In this document: one piece after another, positions 55,350 through 64,000 of the stretch
How positions within the stretch are numbered: the first letter of the stretch is position 1
Layout of the letters: each line of letters starts with the position of its first letter
The notes under the pieces: generated by a model
Database searches by the model: none
What the model saw: only the letters and a program-made list of their open reading frames with translations
Told to the model about the DNA's origin: nothing
Program-made: the position numbers and the translations under genes
Source of the DNA: Paenibacillus zeirhizosphaerae
Lineage (GTDB): Bacteria > Bacillota > Bacilli > Paenibacillales > Paenibacillaceae
NCBI RefSeq assembly: GCF_030705605.1
Contig: NZ_JAPCKK010000031.1
Span: 248,001-312,000, forward strand
Length of the DNA stretch: 64,000 nt
Direction of reading: 5' to 3'

Positions 55350-55544
55350 AAATCTGATGCTGTACTCGTTTGTCGTCGCGTCACTATCATTACTCCACCA
55401 GGATCTGAAGCACAAATTGATGCAGAGATGAGAAAGATTCGCCAACAATACCGTGATCGCCTTGGCGTAGAAGAATATAATCGTCGGATGAAAGCAGCCA
55501 ATGAAGAATTTGAACGGATAACCGGTTTGAAAGTTCGTTCGTAA
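55350..55544 (+). pseudogene. unidentified gene fragment
   Basis: An open frame without start encodes TIITPPGSEAQIDAEMRKIR and ends ANEEFERITGLKVRS. It looks like the helical C-terminus of a larger protein. Followed by the CCACCCTTCAG hairpin repeat at about 55577-55617. Confidence 0.4.
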
Positions 55545-55634
55545 GATGACCTCTGAATTCGTCCAGGGGTAAACTCCTGACCACCCTTCAGTCATGAATA
55601 CGGGCCTGAAAGGTGGTCATTCATGTTTCTGAAC

Positions 55635-56095
55635 GTTTTCAAAAAATAGTGCAATAAGCTTCTGCTGGATCATCCATAATTCGGGGTGACAACAGGCACA
55701 GAATCTCGTCGGTTCTTCTCAGCAGCCGGTTGATGTCTTTCTTCTTCATTTTTGAAATTCGGTCTCTCTCCAATTGGGAAGTGAGATACTGAATGGTGCC
55801 TATGAAAATAACAACATCCAGTGCAGGATCAGCTTCGGTATGCAGCAGGTACAGCCTCCATGGAAAAATAGCTTGGCGGGGAAGGCGTGTTGTTCTCTTG
55901 TATGTATAAAGCCTTGAGCATGGAGGTAAGAGCGCGGTCGCATAGAATTACAACGGGGTTAAGCTGGTTTCTATCCAGAAAGATTAGTGCAAGTTTCAAA
56001 TGATAATGGGCAGCGTTATGGAAATATAATATTTCCGGGTGTACATACTGCATTTTTGCAATATGAATATCTTCTCCCAATAGTAACCCCTCCAA
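55635..56095 (-). pseudogene. broken second copy of the HEPN-like gene
   Basis: More than 90% identical to 51613-52074 by eye. A 5-base loss near 55856 (TAGCT in the intact copy) shifts the frame, leaving only the first 80 or so codons readable from 56095. Confidence 0.85.
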
Positions 56096-56426
56096 ATAAG
56101 ATCATTAACATCAATATTACGAGACAAAATACGGGTTGACTTCGATGTGTCCGCGAGACGCCTGACATCGATTCTGACGCAATAATACTCGTCATAAGGT
56201 AAATATGAAACGGCTCCCTGGGAAAGCTAAGGGAGCCGTTTTTGTGCGTCTGACAAGAAACAATTGGCTATGTAGGTTTAAACCGAAGAAAATCTGTCTA
56301 ATGGACGTTTGAGTTATAAAATATTCGGCGACACTTATAATAATTTTTACAGATTGTAAAAATTTCTTTTACATCTTGGCTAATTCTTATATAATGAGAG
56401 CATAAAAACGAAAAGAGGTGGCTATA

Positions 56427-56792
56427 ATGATGATCAACTTTTTTGACCACCGGACGCAAATTGCAGAGAACATCAAGGCTTTTATGAGGTTCAAAGGTTA
56501 CACCAAGCTTTCACTGTCTAAATTAACAGGTATATCGAGACCAACCATCGATCTAATCCTGAAAGCAGAAAGCCCAAACCCCACTATCTATAATAACCAA
56601 ATTGCCACGATCAATCAAAGCTTTGAATTGCCGGAGGACTATTTCTTGGAGAGTCGTATAACGATCACCCCTCCTGAACCTGTTTATGCGTACTCCGACC
56701 ACGGTATTGGTGAAGCAAGAAGCGAACGAGCACAGCATTTGTTAGATGGGCTGGACAACATCTTGGATATCTATGCCCTTTACCTTAAATAA
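56427..56792 (+). CDS. XRE-family DNA-binding protein (operon gene 1)
   Basis: 121 residues from ATG 56427 behind AAGAGGTGG. The HTH is KLSLSKLTGISRPTIDLILK. The C-terminal half (GIGEARSERAQHLLDGLDNI) is unlike common phage repressors. It heads a three-gene operon with an ImmA/IrrE peptidase, the usual repressor-antirepressor pairing. Confidence 0.85.
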   Translation: MMINFFDHRTQIAENIKAFMRFKGYTKLSLSKLTGISRPTIDLILKAESPNPTIYNNQIATINQSFELPEDYFLESRITITPPEPVYAYSDHGIGEARSERAQHLLDGLDNILDIYALYLK

Positions 56793-56808
56793 GAAAGGGT
56801 GATACCGA

Positions 56809-57609
56809 TTGAGAATCACAAGTTCAAACTTGGATGAAACTATTGAGCGAAATGCCCAAATTCGCAATGAAGTCAAAGCCCATATTTCGTTTATCGAAAA
56901 ACGTCTAATCAAATGGCGATCCTTCCCTATTGAGCAACAAGCATTTGAGATCCTAAAGGAACATCAACTGATTGAGATCCCTATTCCTGACCTCAATTGG
57001 GGAGGAGCCATTCGTAAATTTCCAAATGGTCACAATGTCCCTATTATTAATACTGCCCAACCTCGCGTCTATCAATACTTTATCTATTGGCATGAAATCT
57101 ATCACCTTACCGAAAGTGAAGAGTTAAAACTTCATGGAAACGATTATGACATTTCGGTTGAATTCGATTTAACCGAGCGTAAGGCTGACTACTTTGCAAG
57201 CCAAATGATCTTCGGTGACGGCGATTTGTATGATTACTTTCACAGCTTGGAATATGAGGACTTCTTCGTTAAAATTGCTCATTGCATGAAGTCCTATAAG
57301 GCTCCTTATAAAGCTGTCCTTATTCAGCTCTATCAGCTTGCCAAAAAGAATCAGAATCAGGCTCTTCAAGAACTGGTTAAGTCTCATTTCGATAAGCAAT
57401 TGACGACTCAAACATGGGAAAGTCTATTCCAAGAATACTCTTTGGACGATACGCTGATCAAACCTTCGTATGTCACGAATTTGAATGCGATCAAAGGACC
57501 CATTAAGGAAGAGATCAAACAACATTCCGACGTGGAGTTATTCGCAGAGAACCTCCGAGTTGTCGAAGGATGGGAGAAAGAATTTAAGCATGAATTAAAT
57601 AAATCGTAA
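56809..57609 (+). CDS. ImmA/IrrE-family metallopeptidase (operon gene 2)
   Basis: 266 residues from TTG 56809 behind GAAAGGGTG. The zinc motif is HEIYH at 95-99 in YFIYWHEIYHLTE, with a downstream Glu in DLTERKADYFASQMI. ImmA/IrrE peptidases cleave their partner XRE repressor in response to a signal. The stop is 12 bases before gene 3. Confidence 0.9.
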   Translation: MRITSSNLDETIERNAQIRNEVKAHISFIEKRLIKWRSFPIEQQAFEILKEHQLIEIPIPDLNWGGAIRKFPNGHNVPIINTAQPRVYQYFIYWHEIYHLTESEELKLHGNDYDISVEFDLTERKADYFASQMIFGDGDLYDYFHSLEYEDFFVKIAHCMKSYKAPYKAVLIQLYQLAKKNQNQALQELVKSHFDKQLTTQTWESLFQEYSLDDTLIKPSYVTNLNAIKGPIKEEIKQHSDVELFAENLRVVEGWEKEFKHELNKS

Positions 57610-57621
57610 AGGAGCGTTTCG

Positions 57622-58071
57622 ATGGCTAACTACGAAGCACTAGAGGACAAGCTTCGAAACGCAACAGAAACGAAAGTCTTGATTCTCGACTCAGGCAAGC
57701 TTCAATTCCTTTACCTCCTCCTTTCTCACTATCCAACACAGATTCACAACATCGCTATTGCTACTGGTGATTTCGGACTCATTAATATTAGAGATAACTT
57801 GGAGAAGCACACAAATAATTCAAAATTAAATCTCAACATCAGCGTTCCGGTAAACATTTCGTTCTTGAGCAAGGATGTAACGATGTTCCAAGCCGTAAAG
57901 CGTGGAAGCTTACAGGTTGATGACATTCCACGTTTACGACCAAACGATAGCTCTGCCATATACCTCGAACTATTCGAGGACGGTACGAGCGTCCCTCGTA
58001 AGCTTAAGCTTGACACCACGAAGTTTGTTGATATATGCAGGCATCATCATCGTTACATAATGATTTACTAG
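57622..58071 (+). CDS. unknown protein of XRE/ImmA operon (operon gene 3)
   Basis: 149 residues from ATG 57622 behind AAAGGAGCG. LEDKLRNATETKVLILDSGK and SHYPTQIHNIAIATGDFGLI suggest an alpha/beta fold, possibly PIN- or Toprim-like, but the catalytic pattern is not clear. It ends in HHHRYIMIY. Not recognised; its position makes it the possible effector of the peptidase-controlled unit. Confidence 0.7.
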   Translation: MANYEALEDKLRNATETKVLILDSGKLQFLYLLLSHYPTQIHNIAIATGDFGLINIRDNLEKHTNNSKLNLNISVPVNISFLSKDVTMFQAVKRGSLQVDDIPRLRPNDSSAIYLELFEDGTSVPRKLKLDTTKFVDICRHHHRYIMIY

Positions 58072-58164
58072 GCGGAGCATGTCCCGCTCCGCTATTTTTA
58101 CGCCCATCGTATTAACGATTTATCGGGAAGACTATTATCCTGGACAGTGAAAAGTTCTACACCA

Positions 58165-58741
58165 CTAAGAAGCCAGCGAATCCTCGTCAACGTGGGACGC
58201 ATCCTGCTTGGATTTAATTATTTTCGTTATGGATAATTGCGGATCCTGAGCAAACAGGCGAAAAATAGACTTGTGTAAATAAGCGGCAACCGTGGCCTCG
58301 GACACCACAGCATGGGAAGGGGTTCGCAGGTAACGGAAAAACAACCCCGGTGTCTGGCCTGAAAAGCGCAAAGCGACCAGTTGCAGCAGCCCCATCGCGA
58401 TACTCTGGCACATCACAAAACCTTCGATCGCTTGAATCGTTTGTGCAATCCGGTGCCGATCCTGTTCGGCTTGTACGGCTTCGAACGGGTGGGTCTCATC
58501 CTTTTTCAGAAACCGGTTCAGCTTGGGCATGGACTTGCTCCAGAAACGGTAATCGGATGATGTCTGTAGCCGCCAGGGTCAGATCGGTACTCACCAAAAT
58601 GGAGCAGCGGCCTTGATGAATCACCAGCACAAAACGCAATTCCTGATACCACCCCTGCCCCCAAAGCAGGTCCAGGCCAAGAAATTCAACCGTCTCTTCC
58701 TTACCATACAGGGGAACGATGGCCGTTTGAAAATCGGCAGC
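58165..58741 (-). pseudogene. IS4-type transposase, C-terminal remnant
   Basis: The minus strand encodes WYQELRFVLVIHQGRCSILV, STDLTLAATDIIRLPFLEQV and, after a break, PKLNRFLKKDETHPFEAVQA to DSLAS. This matches the end of IS4-like DDE transposases; the catalytic Glu region (YRFKIE-type) has been deleted. It interrupts a repeat of the XRE gene tail (58742-58788). Confidence 0.7.
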
Positions 58742-58796
58742 GTAAGGGAAATTGCAGACAGTGGATCAAATAAAATGAAATAGAAGAATGCTCGCA

Positions 58797-58833
58797 CCAA
58801 AAAGGACCTTCCAGCGTATGGAGGTCCTTTTCA
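58797..58833 (-). terminator. terminator of pectate lyase gene
   Basis: AAAAGGACCTCC pairs with GGAAGGTCCTTTTT on the minus strand. Confidence 0.85.
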
Positions 58834-58904
58834 GCATAGCTGTATATTCAATTATACTCATACAGAATGGTACCTCTCCATATCTATTTTAGTTCACTGC
58901 CCTA

Positions 58905-60218
58905 TTAGCGGGCACCAATATTCGTGCCTGAGGGAGTTCCCGCTCCGATCAGGTCGCTGCCTGAGGTCAGCTTCAGGAAGTTCCCCAGTGTAAACGAGCC
59001 ATTGCTATTGCGCGTAATTTGCTGCGGGTCCAGGCTGACGAAATCATCGGCGCTGACAGTCAGTCCCTTAGCGTTGGTGCTTTTTTTGTTCTTCCACCAT
59101 ACATTGGAGCCGTCCGTATCCGTTCCGCTTGTCTTGTCGCTGGCTCCGCCGTTGAAGGACAGATTATTCGTGAAGATGTGAGTGCCTTTATCAAAGGCAA
59201 AGTTGCTCTCTCCGTTATTCCAGGAGGTGTTATTGGTCATCGTAATGCTTCCGGGGTTGCTGTTGTACGTGAAGCCATGCTTCTTGTTCTGGAAGGCAAT
59301 GCTGTTCTTCACGATGTGATTGACCGCGATCTTATCCCCGCCCAGCTTGAAGCCGTTGCCGTCGCTGTCGGTGGTGGAGGTTCCGTCTGAGGTTTGTCCA
59401 TTATGATGGGCTACACTGTTCAGAATCGTGACTTGGCCGATGGCGCCGGTCTCTGTCTTGCTGTACAGATCCCAGCCGTCGTCCACATTGTACGCCGCCA
59501 GACAGCCGTCAAAGACATTTCCCGGACCTACGGTCAGCTTCGCAGCGAACCCGTCGGCATCCTCGCCGTTATCGGGATCATAGTTATCATGGGAATAGGA
59601 GTTAATGACCTCATTATACTTCGGCCATTCATCAAACCCTGCCGTGGATGCATAACGGCCAAGCTGCAGTCCGGTATCGCGGTTATGATGGGTTTCCACA
59701 TTTTCAATCCGGTTATAGTTGCCGGCGATGAAGATGCCGTTATCTCCCGCTCCCTTGACCTCAATGCCGTTCACATACCAGTAGCTGCCGAATAACTGCA
59801 ATCCTCTGTTAGCTGAACCGAATTCTTGTGCAGAGAAGTCAAAGACTGGTTTCTCCGCGTTGTAGGCCACGAGATTCTTCTTGGAGCTGCTTGTCCCACT
59901 GTTATCCCGCCCAATCGTCACGGTGGCTGCAAAAGCGTAGTTCCCCCCGCGCAGATAGATCGTGTTCCCCGGTTGAATACGTGTGAGAGCAGCTTCTAGG
60001 GTCGTTGGGCTATTCAGCGTGCCTGGATTGGAAGCGCTTCCGTTAGGAGAGACATAAAGATCACCTGCTGCCAGCGTTCCGACAATGGCTTCCTGGTAGG
60101 TATCAGCTCCCACCGAAGCTTCTGCGGCATTGGAGACAGGTGCCAGGAGAGAAGCGGATAAACCCAAGGTCATCACAGCCACGAAACCAGCCTTGCCCAG
60201 CGTCATCATTTTACCCAT
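58905..60218 (-). CDS. secreted pectate lyase-like protein, PL9 family
   Basis: 437 residues from ATG 60218 behind GGAGGAATAAC. A signal peptide (VAVMTLGLSASLLAPVSNAAEA) is followed by DLYVSPNGSASNPGTLNSPT, the start of a right-handed parallel beta-helix. DGFAAKLTVGPGNVFDGCLA and DDGWDLYSKTETGAIGQV contain the Lys and Asp cluster typical of the PL9 catalytic/calcium site. It cleaves polygalacturonate outside the cell by beta-elimination. Monocistronic. Confidence 0.9.
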   Translation of the reverse strand: MGKMMTLGKAGFVAVMTLGLSASLLAPVSNAAEASVGADTYQEAIVGTLAAGDLYVSPNGSASNPGTLNSPTTLEAALTRIQPGNTIYLRGGNYAFAATVTIGRDNSGTSSSKKNLVAYNAEKPVFDFSAQEFGSANRGLQLFGSYWYVNGIEVKGAGDNGIFIAGNYNRIENVETHHNRDTGLQLGRYASTAGFDEWPKYNEVINSYSHDNYDPDNGEDADGFAAKLTVGPGNVFDGCLAAYNVDDGWDLYSKTETGAIGQVTILNSVAHHNGQTSDGTSTTDSDGNGFKLGGDKIAVNHIVKNSIAFQNKKHGFTYNSNPGSITMTNNTSWNNGESNFAFDKGTHIFTNNLSFNGGASDKTSGTDTDGSNVWWKNKKSTNAKGLTVSADDFVSLDPQQITRNSNGSFTLGNFLKLTSGSDLIGAGTPSGTNIGAR

Positions 60219-60444
60219 TTGTTATTCCTCCTATCATTTTATATTGAGAAAAAAATCACAAATGATGATTACTATATAACGCCTACTGCCCCCTTCCTAT
60301 CGGATTCTGGTTATCATTTGTAGGCTGACATCGTGATGTAACCCCATTCTAACGAATGTTAACGTTTTCATCAAGATGTTTTTTACCATTTTCACCTAAA
60401 AAAGAGACCAGCCTCCCAAATCGAAGCGGTCTCCGTGTATTCTT

Positions 60445-62220
60445 CTACAGTATGATGTCTGTATGCCCGTTCACCACGCGCTGCACAAGCGCCTCCTGTC
60501 CATGCAGCGGATCATGCTGCTTCAACTCCCCAAAGCCCAATCCGGTCAGCTCCTCGATCTGCAGAACCGGAACCTGATACGTCTTGTACTCGCCGAAGGC
60601 AAATTCCAGATCGTCAATAAAGCTTTTCTGACTGAGCAAATAGGCGGTGGCGGACAGCTTGCCATCTGTCTTCACCATCACGGCTACCTTCCAGAATTCT
60701 GCCGGAATCCGCACTCCCCGGTATTCGATATCGTCCTCACGGAACACCGGTCCGGTAAATACGCTCACCTTGAGGTTATGCTCATCGGTATTTTGCAGGA
60801 TGTAATCCTCCAGGCCGAGCCAAATCTGCTGGTTCAGCTTCTTATGCTGCGGGGCTGCATTGGTGAAATGGAAGGTGTCCTCATTCGCCTCGGCAGCCCG
60901 TTCCCCCCAGACCGGGTCGCGCCTGCGCACCAGATGTCCACGATCGATGTCCGGATGCTCATAGACGGGTGGCCCGCACTGATATTTCCGGTCCATACGG
61001 GGGTCGAACAGCCAACGGTCGCTGCGGCCGACGTCCTTCAACTGACTGCCATCGATATTGACGGCCGTATACAGCGCAAGCTGACGGGATCGGCTTAGCA
61101 CGACCGAGAAATGAGTATAGTTCAGGATGTGGCCACCCGCGATCAGCGGAGCGGCATCCTCCTCCAGATCGCTGCGCAGGGCTGGATGCGGCACCTTGTA
61201 GTTCACACCCAGGAAATCCGGATCATAACCCGTGGAACCCTCATACCATTCGAGGTCAAGCTCTTCCACGGCTTCAGCCGCTTGCCCTACCTCCAAATGA
61301 TGAATGACCTCGTCCAGAAGCCGCCGCTGTTCCTTATTCAATCCCGGCCTTCTTCGTTCAATCGCCTGCAAAATACTGCTGATGCGCACTCCTTCATTCG
61401 CAATGAACGCGGCGCTGTCATTCGGATCGGGCACACCCGCATGATGAAGGGCAGCTACCATCCACTGGTCATTAAAAACAGGCGCACCGGATGAACCGGC
61501 CCGGGTATCTGTGGAGTAATGGATAAAATGCTCCAGCATGTCGGTCACGCGGTTTTCGCGAATGGCCACCATTTTCGGCGCGCCTTGCGGGTGCTGGATA
61601 ATCGAGACATATTCACCCTCCAGAATTTTACCGGGCTCGCTGTACAGCTTCAAATATCCGAAATCACTCAGCCGTGTGCCGTCTGATGCCTCTTCGTCTA
61701 CGGCCACCAGGGTGAAATCCAGCTCCGCATCGGTCAGGAACAGCCGCTTGGGAGCACAATTGAAGCTCTTCATCTGACGTTCCTTGAAATTCATGTCCAG
61801 CTCGTAGTTAAATTGGACCGCACTGTACAGCGTATCCTCCTCCCGAGGCAACACGTGGTTATTGGTAAGCAGCAGCGACGGAGACACTAGGAAGCCTGTG
61901 CCGTAACCGATCACTCTGCCGATATGATCCCTGACCTCGATCCGGCAGACGGATTTGGCCGCCTGCATGCCCGCCTCCAGGTAGGAGACCGGGAACAGAT
62001 CATTATTGCCGATCACCCGCTCCAGCCCTAATCCGTCCCTCGGGTCAATGGCAGCCTCCCGAACAGCAATCTTGTCCGCTGTAGCGGCTTCCACGGGATT
62101 GCTTGACCGCATGCGGATGGCCGCCTTCTCCCGCTCCTCACTTCTGGCCTCGTACCTCTTCCGAGCTGCCTGCTGCTGCCCTTCGTATGTACTTTTTGGA
62201 TGCGGCCATGGTTTCGGCAT
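60445..62220 (-). CDS. trypsin-like protease fused to DNA/RNA non-specific endonuclease
   Basis: 591 residues from ATG 62220 behind GATAGGAGGAG; no signal peptide. Residues about 85-290 are a trypsin-like protease with His122 (TNNHV), Asp169 (DAELDFTLV) and Ser244 (GSSGAP). Residues about 365-590 are an NUC domain with DRGHLVRRRD (catalytic His429) and TNAAPQHKKLNQQIW (metal-binding Asn). Both active sites look intact. A protease controlling a nuclease in the cytoplasm suggests a conflict or abortive-infection role; that is inference. Confidence 0.92.
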   Translation of the reverse strand: MPKPWPHPKSTYEGQQQAARKRYEARSEEREKAAIRMRSSNPVEAATADKIAVREAAIDPRDGLGLERVIGNNDLFPVSYLEAGMQAAKSVCRIEVRDHIGRVIGYGTGFLVSPSLLLTNNHVLPREEDTLYSAVQFNYELDMNFKERQMKSFNCAPKRLFLTDAELDFTLVAVDEEASDGTRLSDFGYLKLYSEPGKILEGEYVSIIQHPQGAPKMVAIRENRVTDMLEHFIHYSTDTRAGSSGAPVFNDQWMVAALHHAGVPDPNDSAAFIANEGVRISSILQAIERRRPGLNKEQRRLLDEVIHHLEVGQAAEAVEELDLEWYEGSTGYDPDFLGVNYKVPHPALRSDLEEDAAPLIAGGHILNYTHFSVVLSRSRQLALYTAVNIDGSQLKDVGRSDRWLFDPRMDRKYQCGPPVYEHPDIDRGHLVRRRDPVWGERAAEANEDTFHFTNAAPQHKKLNQQIWLGLEDYILQNTDEHNLKVSVFTGPVFREDDIEYRGVRIPAEFWKVAVMVKTDGKLSATAYLLSQKSFIDDLEFAFGEYKTYQVPVLQIEELTGLGFGELKQHDPLHGQEALVQRVVNGHTDIIL

Positions 62221-62568
62221 ACTCACTCCTCCTATCTTGTGTATGTGTAGCAAAAGAGCCCCCAGTTTATATGCATATGTAAGAAAGTCTGATTTACACA
62301 TACCTTTTTTCGGAGGATTTGAAACACAGCCTATTCCAATCGGAGGCAACAGAACAGGCTTAAGTCAAATTTTTATGCTGTTCTCAATTTCTTTTTTATG
62401 ATGGAGCATCATCATTTTTCGTTCCGAAATCGTCGAGCAATCGGCATTCCTGTCAATTCAGTAACTTCTCTTATGGTCAACATGAATCAACCTTCATCTA
62501 ATCGCTAGTAGTGGCTGCACACTTTCTGGTTGTTAGAGGCTGCTACGTGGAGATGCGGCGGCCTCATG

Positions 62569-62742
62569 GGGGGCACTCTTTTCGTGCGTGGGGAGACGCT
62601 CCGAGAACGAAGCATTCCTACAATCCCTGTTGACCCTTCGGGCCAAAGGGGACCGCTCCGCTTTTCCGGAATTGCTTCGTTCTCTCCGCTGCTTCTGCGC
62701 ATCCCCCAACTTAACAAGAACAACCGGATCGCAATCTTCTTG
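62569..62742 (+). repeat. dispersed hairpin repeat, copy C
   Basis: Nearly identical to copy B at 21945-22118, including flanks. It lies between the protease-nuclease gene and the terminator at 62838. The region 62221-62568 upstream holds no gene. Confidence 0.88.
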
Positions 62743-62835
62743 GCTGCCCATATAGTAGACAGGTGAAAAAAATTCTCCAAGAAATTGAAATGTTTCCGAA
62801 TCTGATGAAGAAGCAGAAATGGATGAAAAAGTAAA

Positions 62836-62877
62836 CGGACCGGGCAAGGATGAATACTCTGCCCGGTCCGTTTTTTT
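62836..62877 (+). terminator. rho-independent terminator
   Basis: CGGACCGGGCA pairs with TGCCCGGTCCG, followed by TTTTTTT. No plus-strand gene is evident before it; it may close a short RNA or belong to a lost gene. Confidence 0.85.
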
Positions 62878-62918
62878 GATTTTCGATTCCACTGACCGTC
62901 CTTTTAAAAAAGTGCTAC

Positions 62919-63032
62919 TTAATTTGCATTCATTCCATAAATTCCAAGGACCAAATATGCAAAAGCTGTAACTGCCACTATCCCAAAGATAATTACTACT
63001 TTATTTTTTATTGACCAATAATGGTTTTTCAT
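62919..63032 (-). CDS. 37-residue single-helix membrane peptide
   Basis: ATG 63032 follows AAGGCGGTGATCG. The peptide has a basic start (MKNHYWSIKNK), one hydrophobic helix (VVIIFGIVAVTAFAYLVLG) and a short polar end. It lies 68 bases downstream of the secreted protein gene on the same strand and may be co-transcribed with it. Too short for family assignment. Confidence 0.6.
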   Translation of the reverse strand: MKNHYWSIKNKVVIIFGIVAVTAFAYLVLGIYGMNAN

Positions 63033-63099
63033 AAGTCGATCACCGCCTTAGCTACATTATACGTATATAAGACAGTTCTAACACCATAAATATATATTT

Positions 63100-63819
63100 T
63101 TAAGTGTCAAATCTCGACTTTGCAGAATCGTTTTGCACGTCAAGAAAGAGATACTGTGTAGCACTTCCTGCAGCAGGATTATAAACCCAACTCATCTGTG
63201 CCCGTGCAGATTGATTAGATGTCTCTTTTGCCCTTGCAATGGTAGGGCCTTTTAACTGGTTAAATCCCCCGAAATGTGTTTTGACCTGAGGAGTGGACAC
63301 TCTTGTAATAGAGTCATAGCCTTGGTTAACGATAGAATAATCAGCTAAGAAACTAGCTGTTACGACACCATTACCGTCTTCAACTTTAGCATCAACGATG
63401 TTGCAGTAACCACTACCACAAGCAGAACCTGGCCCTGGCGTTACAGATTGAATCCGAACTGATCCGTCCGGGTATACGGTTCGAGCAGTGTAGCCTGCTA
63501 ATGCCTTGCTCTCCTCAGAACTGCTAGATAAACTATTAAATGTTGTACTTGTTACACCTAAACTTTGCTTTTCCGGATTAAGAGAGTCAATGAGTCCACC
63601 ACGTATTAATTTTTCAATTAACTTACTTTGGGTCTCTTCATCAATTCCCATTTCCGCAAAGTTAGCCTTAACATTTTGAAGTTCTTGTTCGGAAATGCTC
63701 GTAGTACTTGTTCCCTCGCTCACTTCACCTAATTCTTCAGCAAAGACACTTGTTGTAAAAGACATGATTAGACTTGCAGACAACAGAACTGCTCCAATCT
63801 TCTTTTTCGTGAACAACAT
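63100..63819 (-). CDS. secreted protein of unknown function
   Basis: 239 residues from ATG 63819 behind AAAAGGAGG. A signal peptide (KIGAVLLSASLIMSFTTSVF) is followed by a helical Ser/Thr/Glu-rich region and a beta-rich C-terminal domain with one Cys pair (SACGSGYCN). Not recognised. The small membrane peptide follows. Confidence 0.75.
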   Translation of the reverse strand: MLFTKKKIGAVLLSASLIMSFTTSVFAEELGEVSEGTSTTSISEQELQNVKANFAEMGIDEETQSKLIEKLIRGGLIDSLNPEKQSLGVTSTTFNSLSSSSEESKALAGYTARTVYPDGSVRIQSVTPGPGSACGSGYCNIVDAKVEDGNGVVTASFLADYSIVNQGYDSITRVSTPQVKTHFGGFNQLKGPTIARAKETSNQSARAQMSWVYNPAAGSATQYLFLDVQNDSAKSRFDT

Positions 63820-63913
63820 ACTTACTTAGCCTCCTTTTTTTATAGTACAACACAATATTCTGCAAATTCACTCCATTCCCTTCCTTTTTTATGTAAATTT
63901 TATGTTAAAATAT

Positions 63914-64000
63914 TCAAAATCCTATCTCATCTTTTTGTAACGCAATATCAATTTCAATGAGCTTTTTCAGGTCATCCACGGTCTTAATTTCAACCTCCCC
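63914..64000 (-). CDS. C-terminus of a partial gene at window end
   Basis: Twenty-eight codons read in from the right edge and end at 63914 (EVEIKTVDDLKKLIEIDIAL). Too short to identify. Confidence 0.5.
   Translation of the reverse strand, partial: GEVEIKTVDDLKKLIEIDIALQKDEIGF

Noticed and set aside
62533..62892. Minus-strand frame through the repeat and terminator
   Set aside because: It runs through a dispersed repeat and a terminator stem and lacks a start site.

Overview
The window looks like a chromosomal segment of a spore-forming Firmicute of the Paenibacillus type. The support is a Spo0E-family phosphatase, spore-surface (BclA-like) collagen proteins, a YesM/YesN two-component pair beside carbohydrate ABC genes, secreted PL9 pectate lyase and GH36 alpha-galactosidase, AAAGGAGG ribosome-binding sites and many TTG/GTG starts. 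Gene calls come from reading the sequence; no database search was possible.

Layout. 1-3.0 kb is mobile-element debris (Tn3-family transposase, IS200/IS605-type TnpB, both broken) around an intact VapBC-like toxin-antitoxin pair. 3.5-12.6 kb is a galactoside-use locus: GH36 alpha-galactosidase, binding protein, AraC-type response regulator and histidine kinase on the minus strand, with two permeases divergent on the plus strand. 12.7-14.2 kb holds two tandem Cys-rich spore-surface-like proteins, duplicated together with the tail and terminator of the upstream permease gene. 14.3-21.9 kb has a secreted DUF6359-like protein, a 5'-nucleotidase-like phosphoesterase and a phnDCEE transporter operon with a candidate PhoP box. 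22.2-24.2 kb has a dehydrogenase, a PNPOx-fold protein and Spo0E.

24.5-36.4 kb is an archipelago of eleven CRISPR arrays (about 80 repeats of a type I-C-like 33-bp repeat, about 69 spacers). Most arrays have their own leader on the right, so they are read on the minus strand. Beyond nearly every leader lies a broken piece of cas2 (5' part), often with the last codons of cas1. No intact cas gene is present, so any activity must depend on Cas proteins encoded elsewhere. A small hydrophobic toxin-like peptide, a lipoprotein and a DUF6843-like protein sit between arrays.

36.7-54.2 kb is the most unusual part. Two collagen-like genes (N-terminal domain plus long Gly-X-Thr stalk) are each followed at once by a large serine recombinase gene, and the head domain that should close the collagen protein lies on the far side of the recombinase. 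At the second locus a short shared core on both sides of the recombinase would restore one open frame on excision. At the first locus a series of alternative head cassettes follows, most with their own terminator hairpin, and one is preceded by a decayed recombinase copy. I read this as either a minimal sporulation-type intervening element or a head-switching system. Between the loci are a truncated SunS-like glycosyltransferase, a broken polymorphic deaminase toxin with a probable immunity gene, and a CopG-like/DUF6809-like pair.

51.6-64 kb holds a HEPN-like gene and its broken copy, XRE and MerR regulators, a nitroreductase, IS630 and IS4-type remnants, an XRE/ImmA-IrrE/unknown operon, a PL9-like pectate lyase, a trypsin-like protease fused to a DNA/RNA non-specific endonuclease, a 37-residue membrane peptide, and a secreted protein of unknown function.
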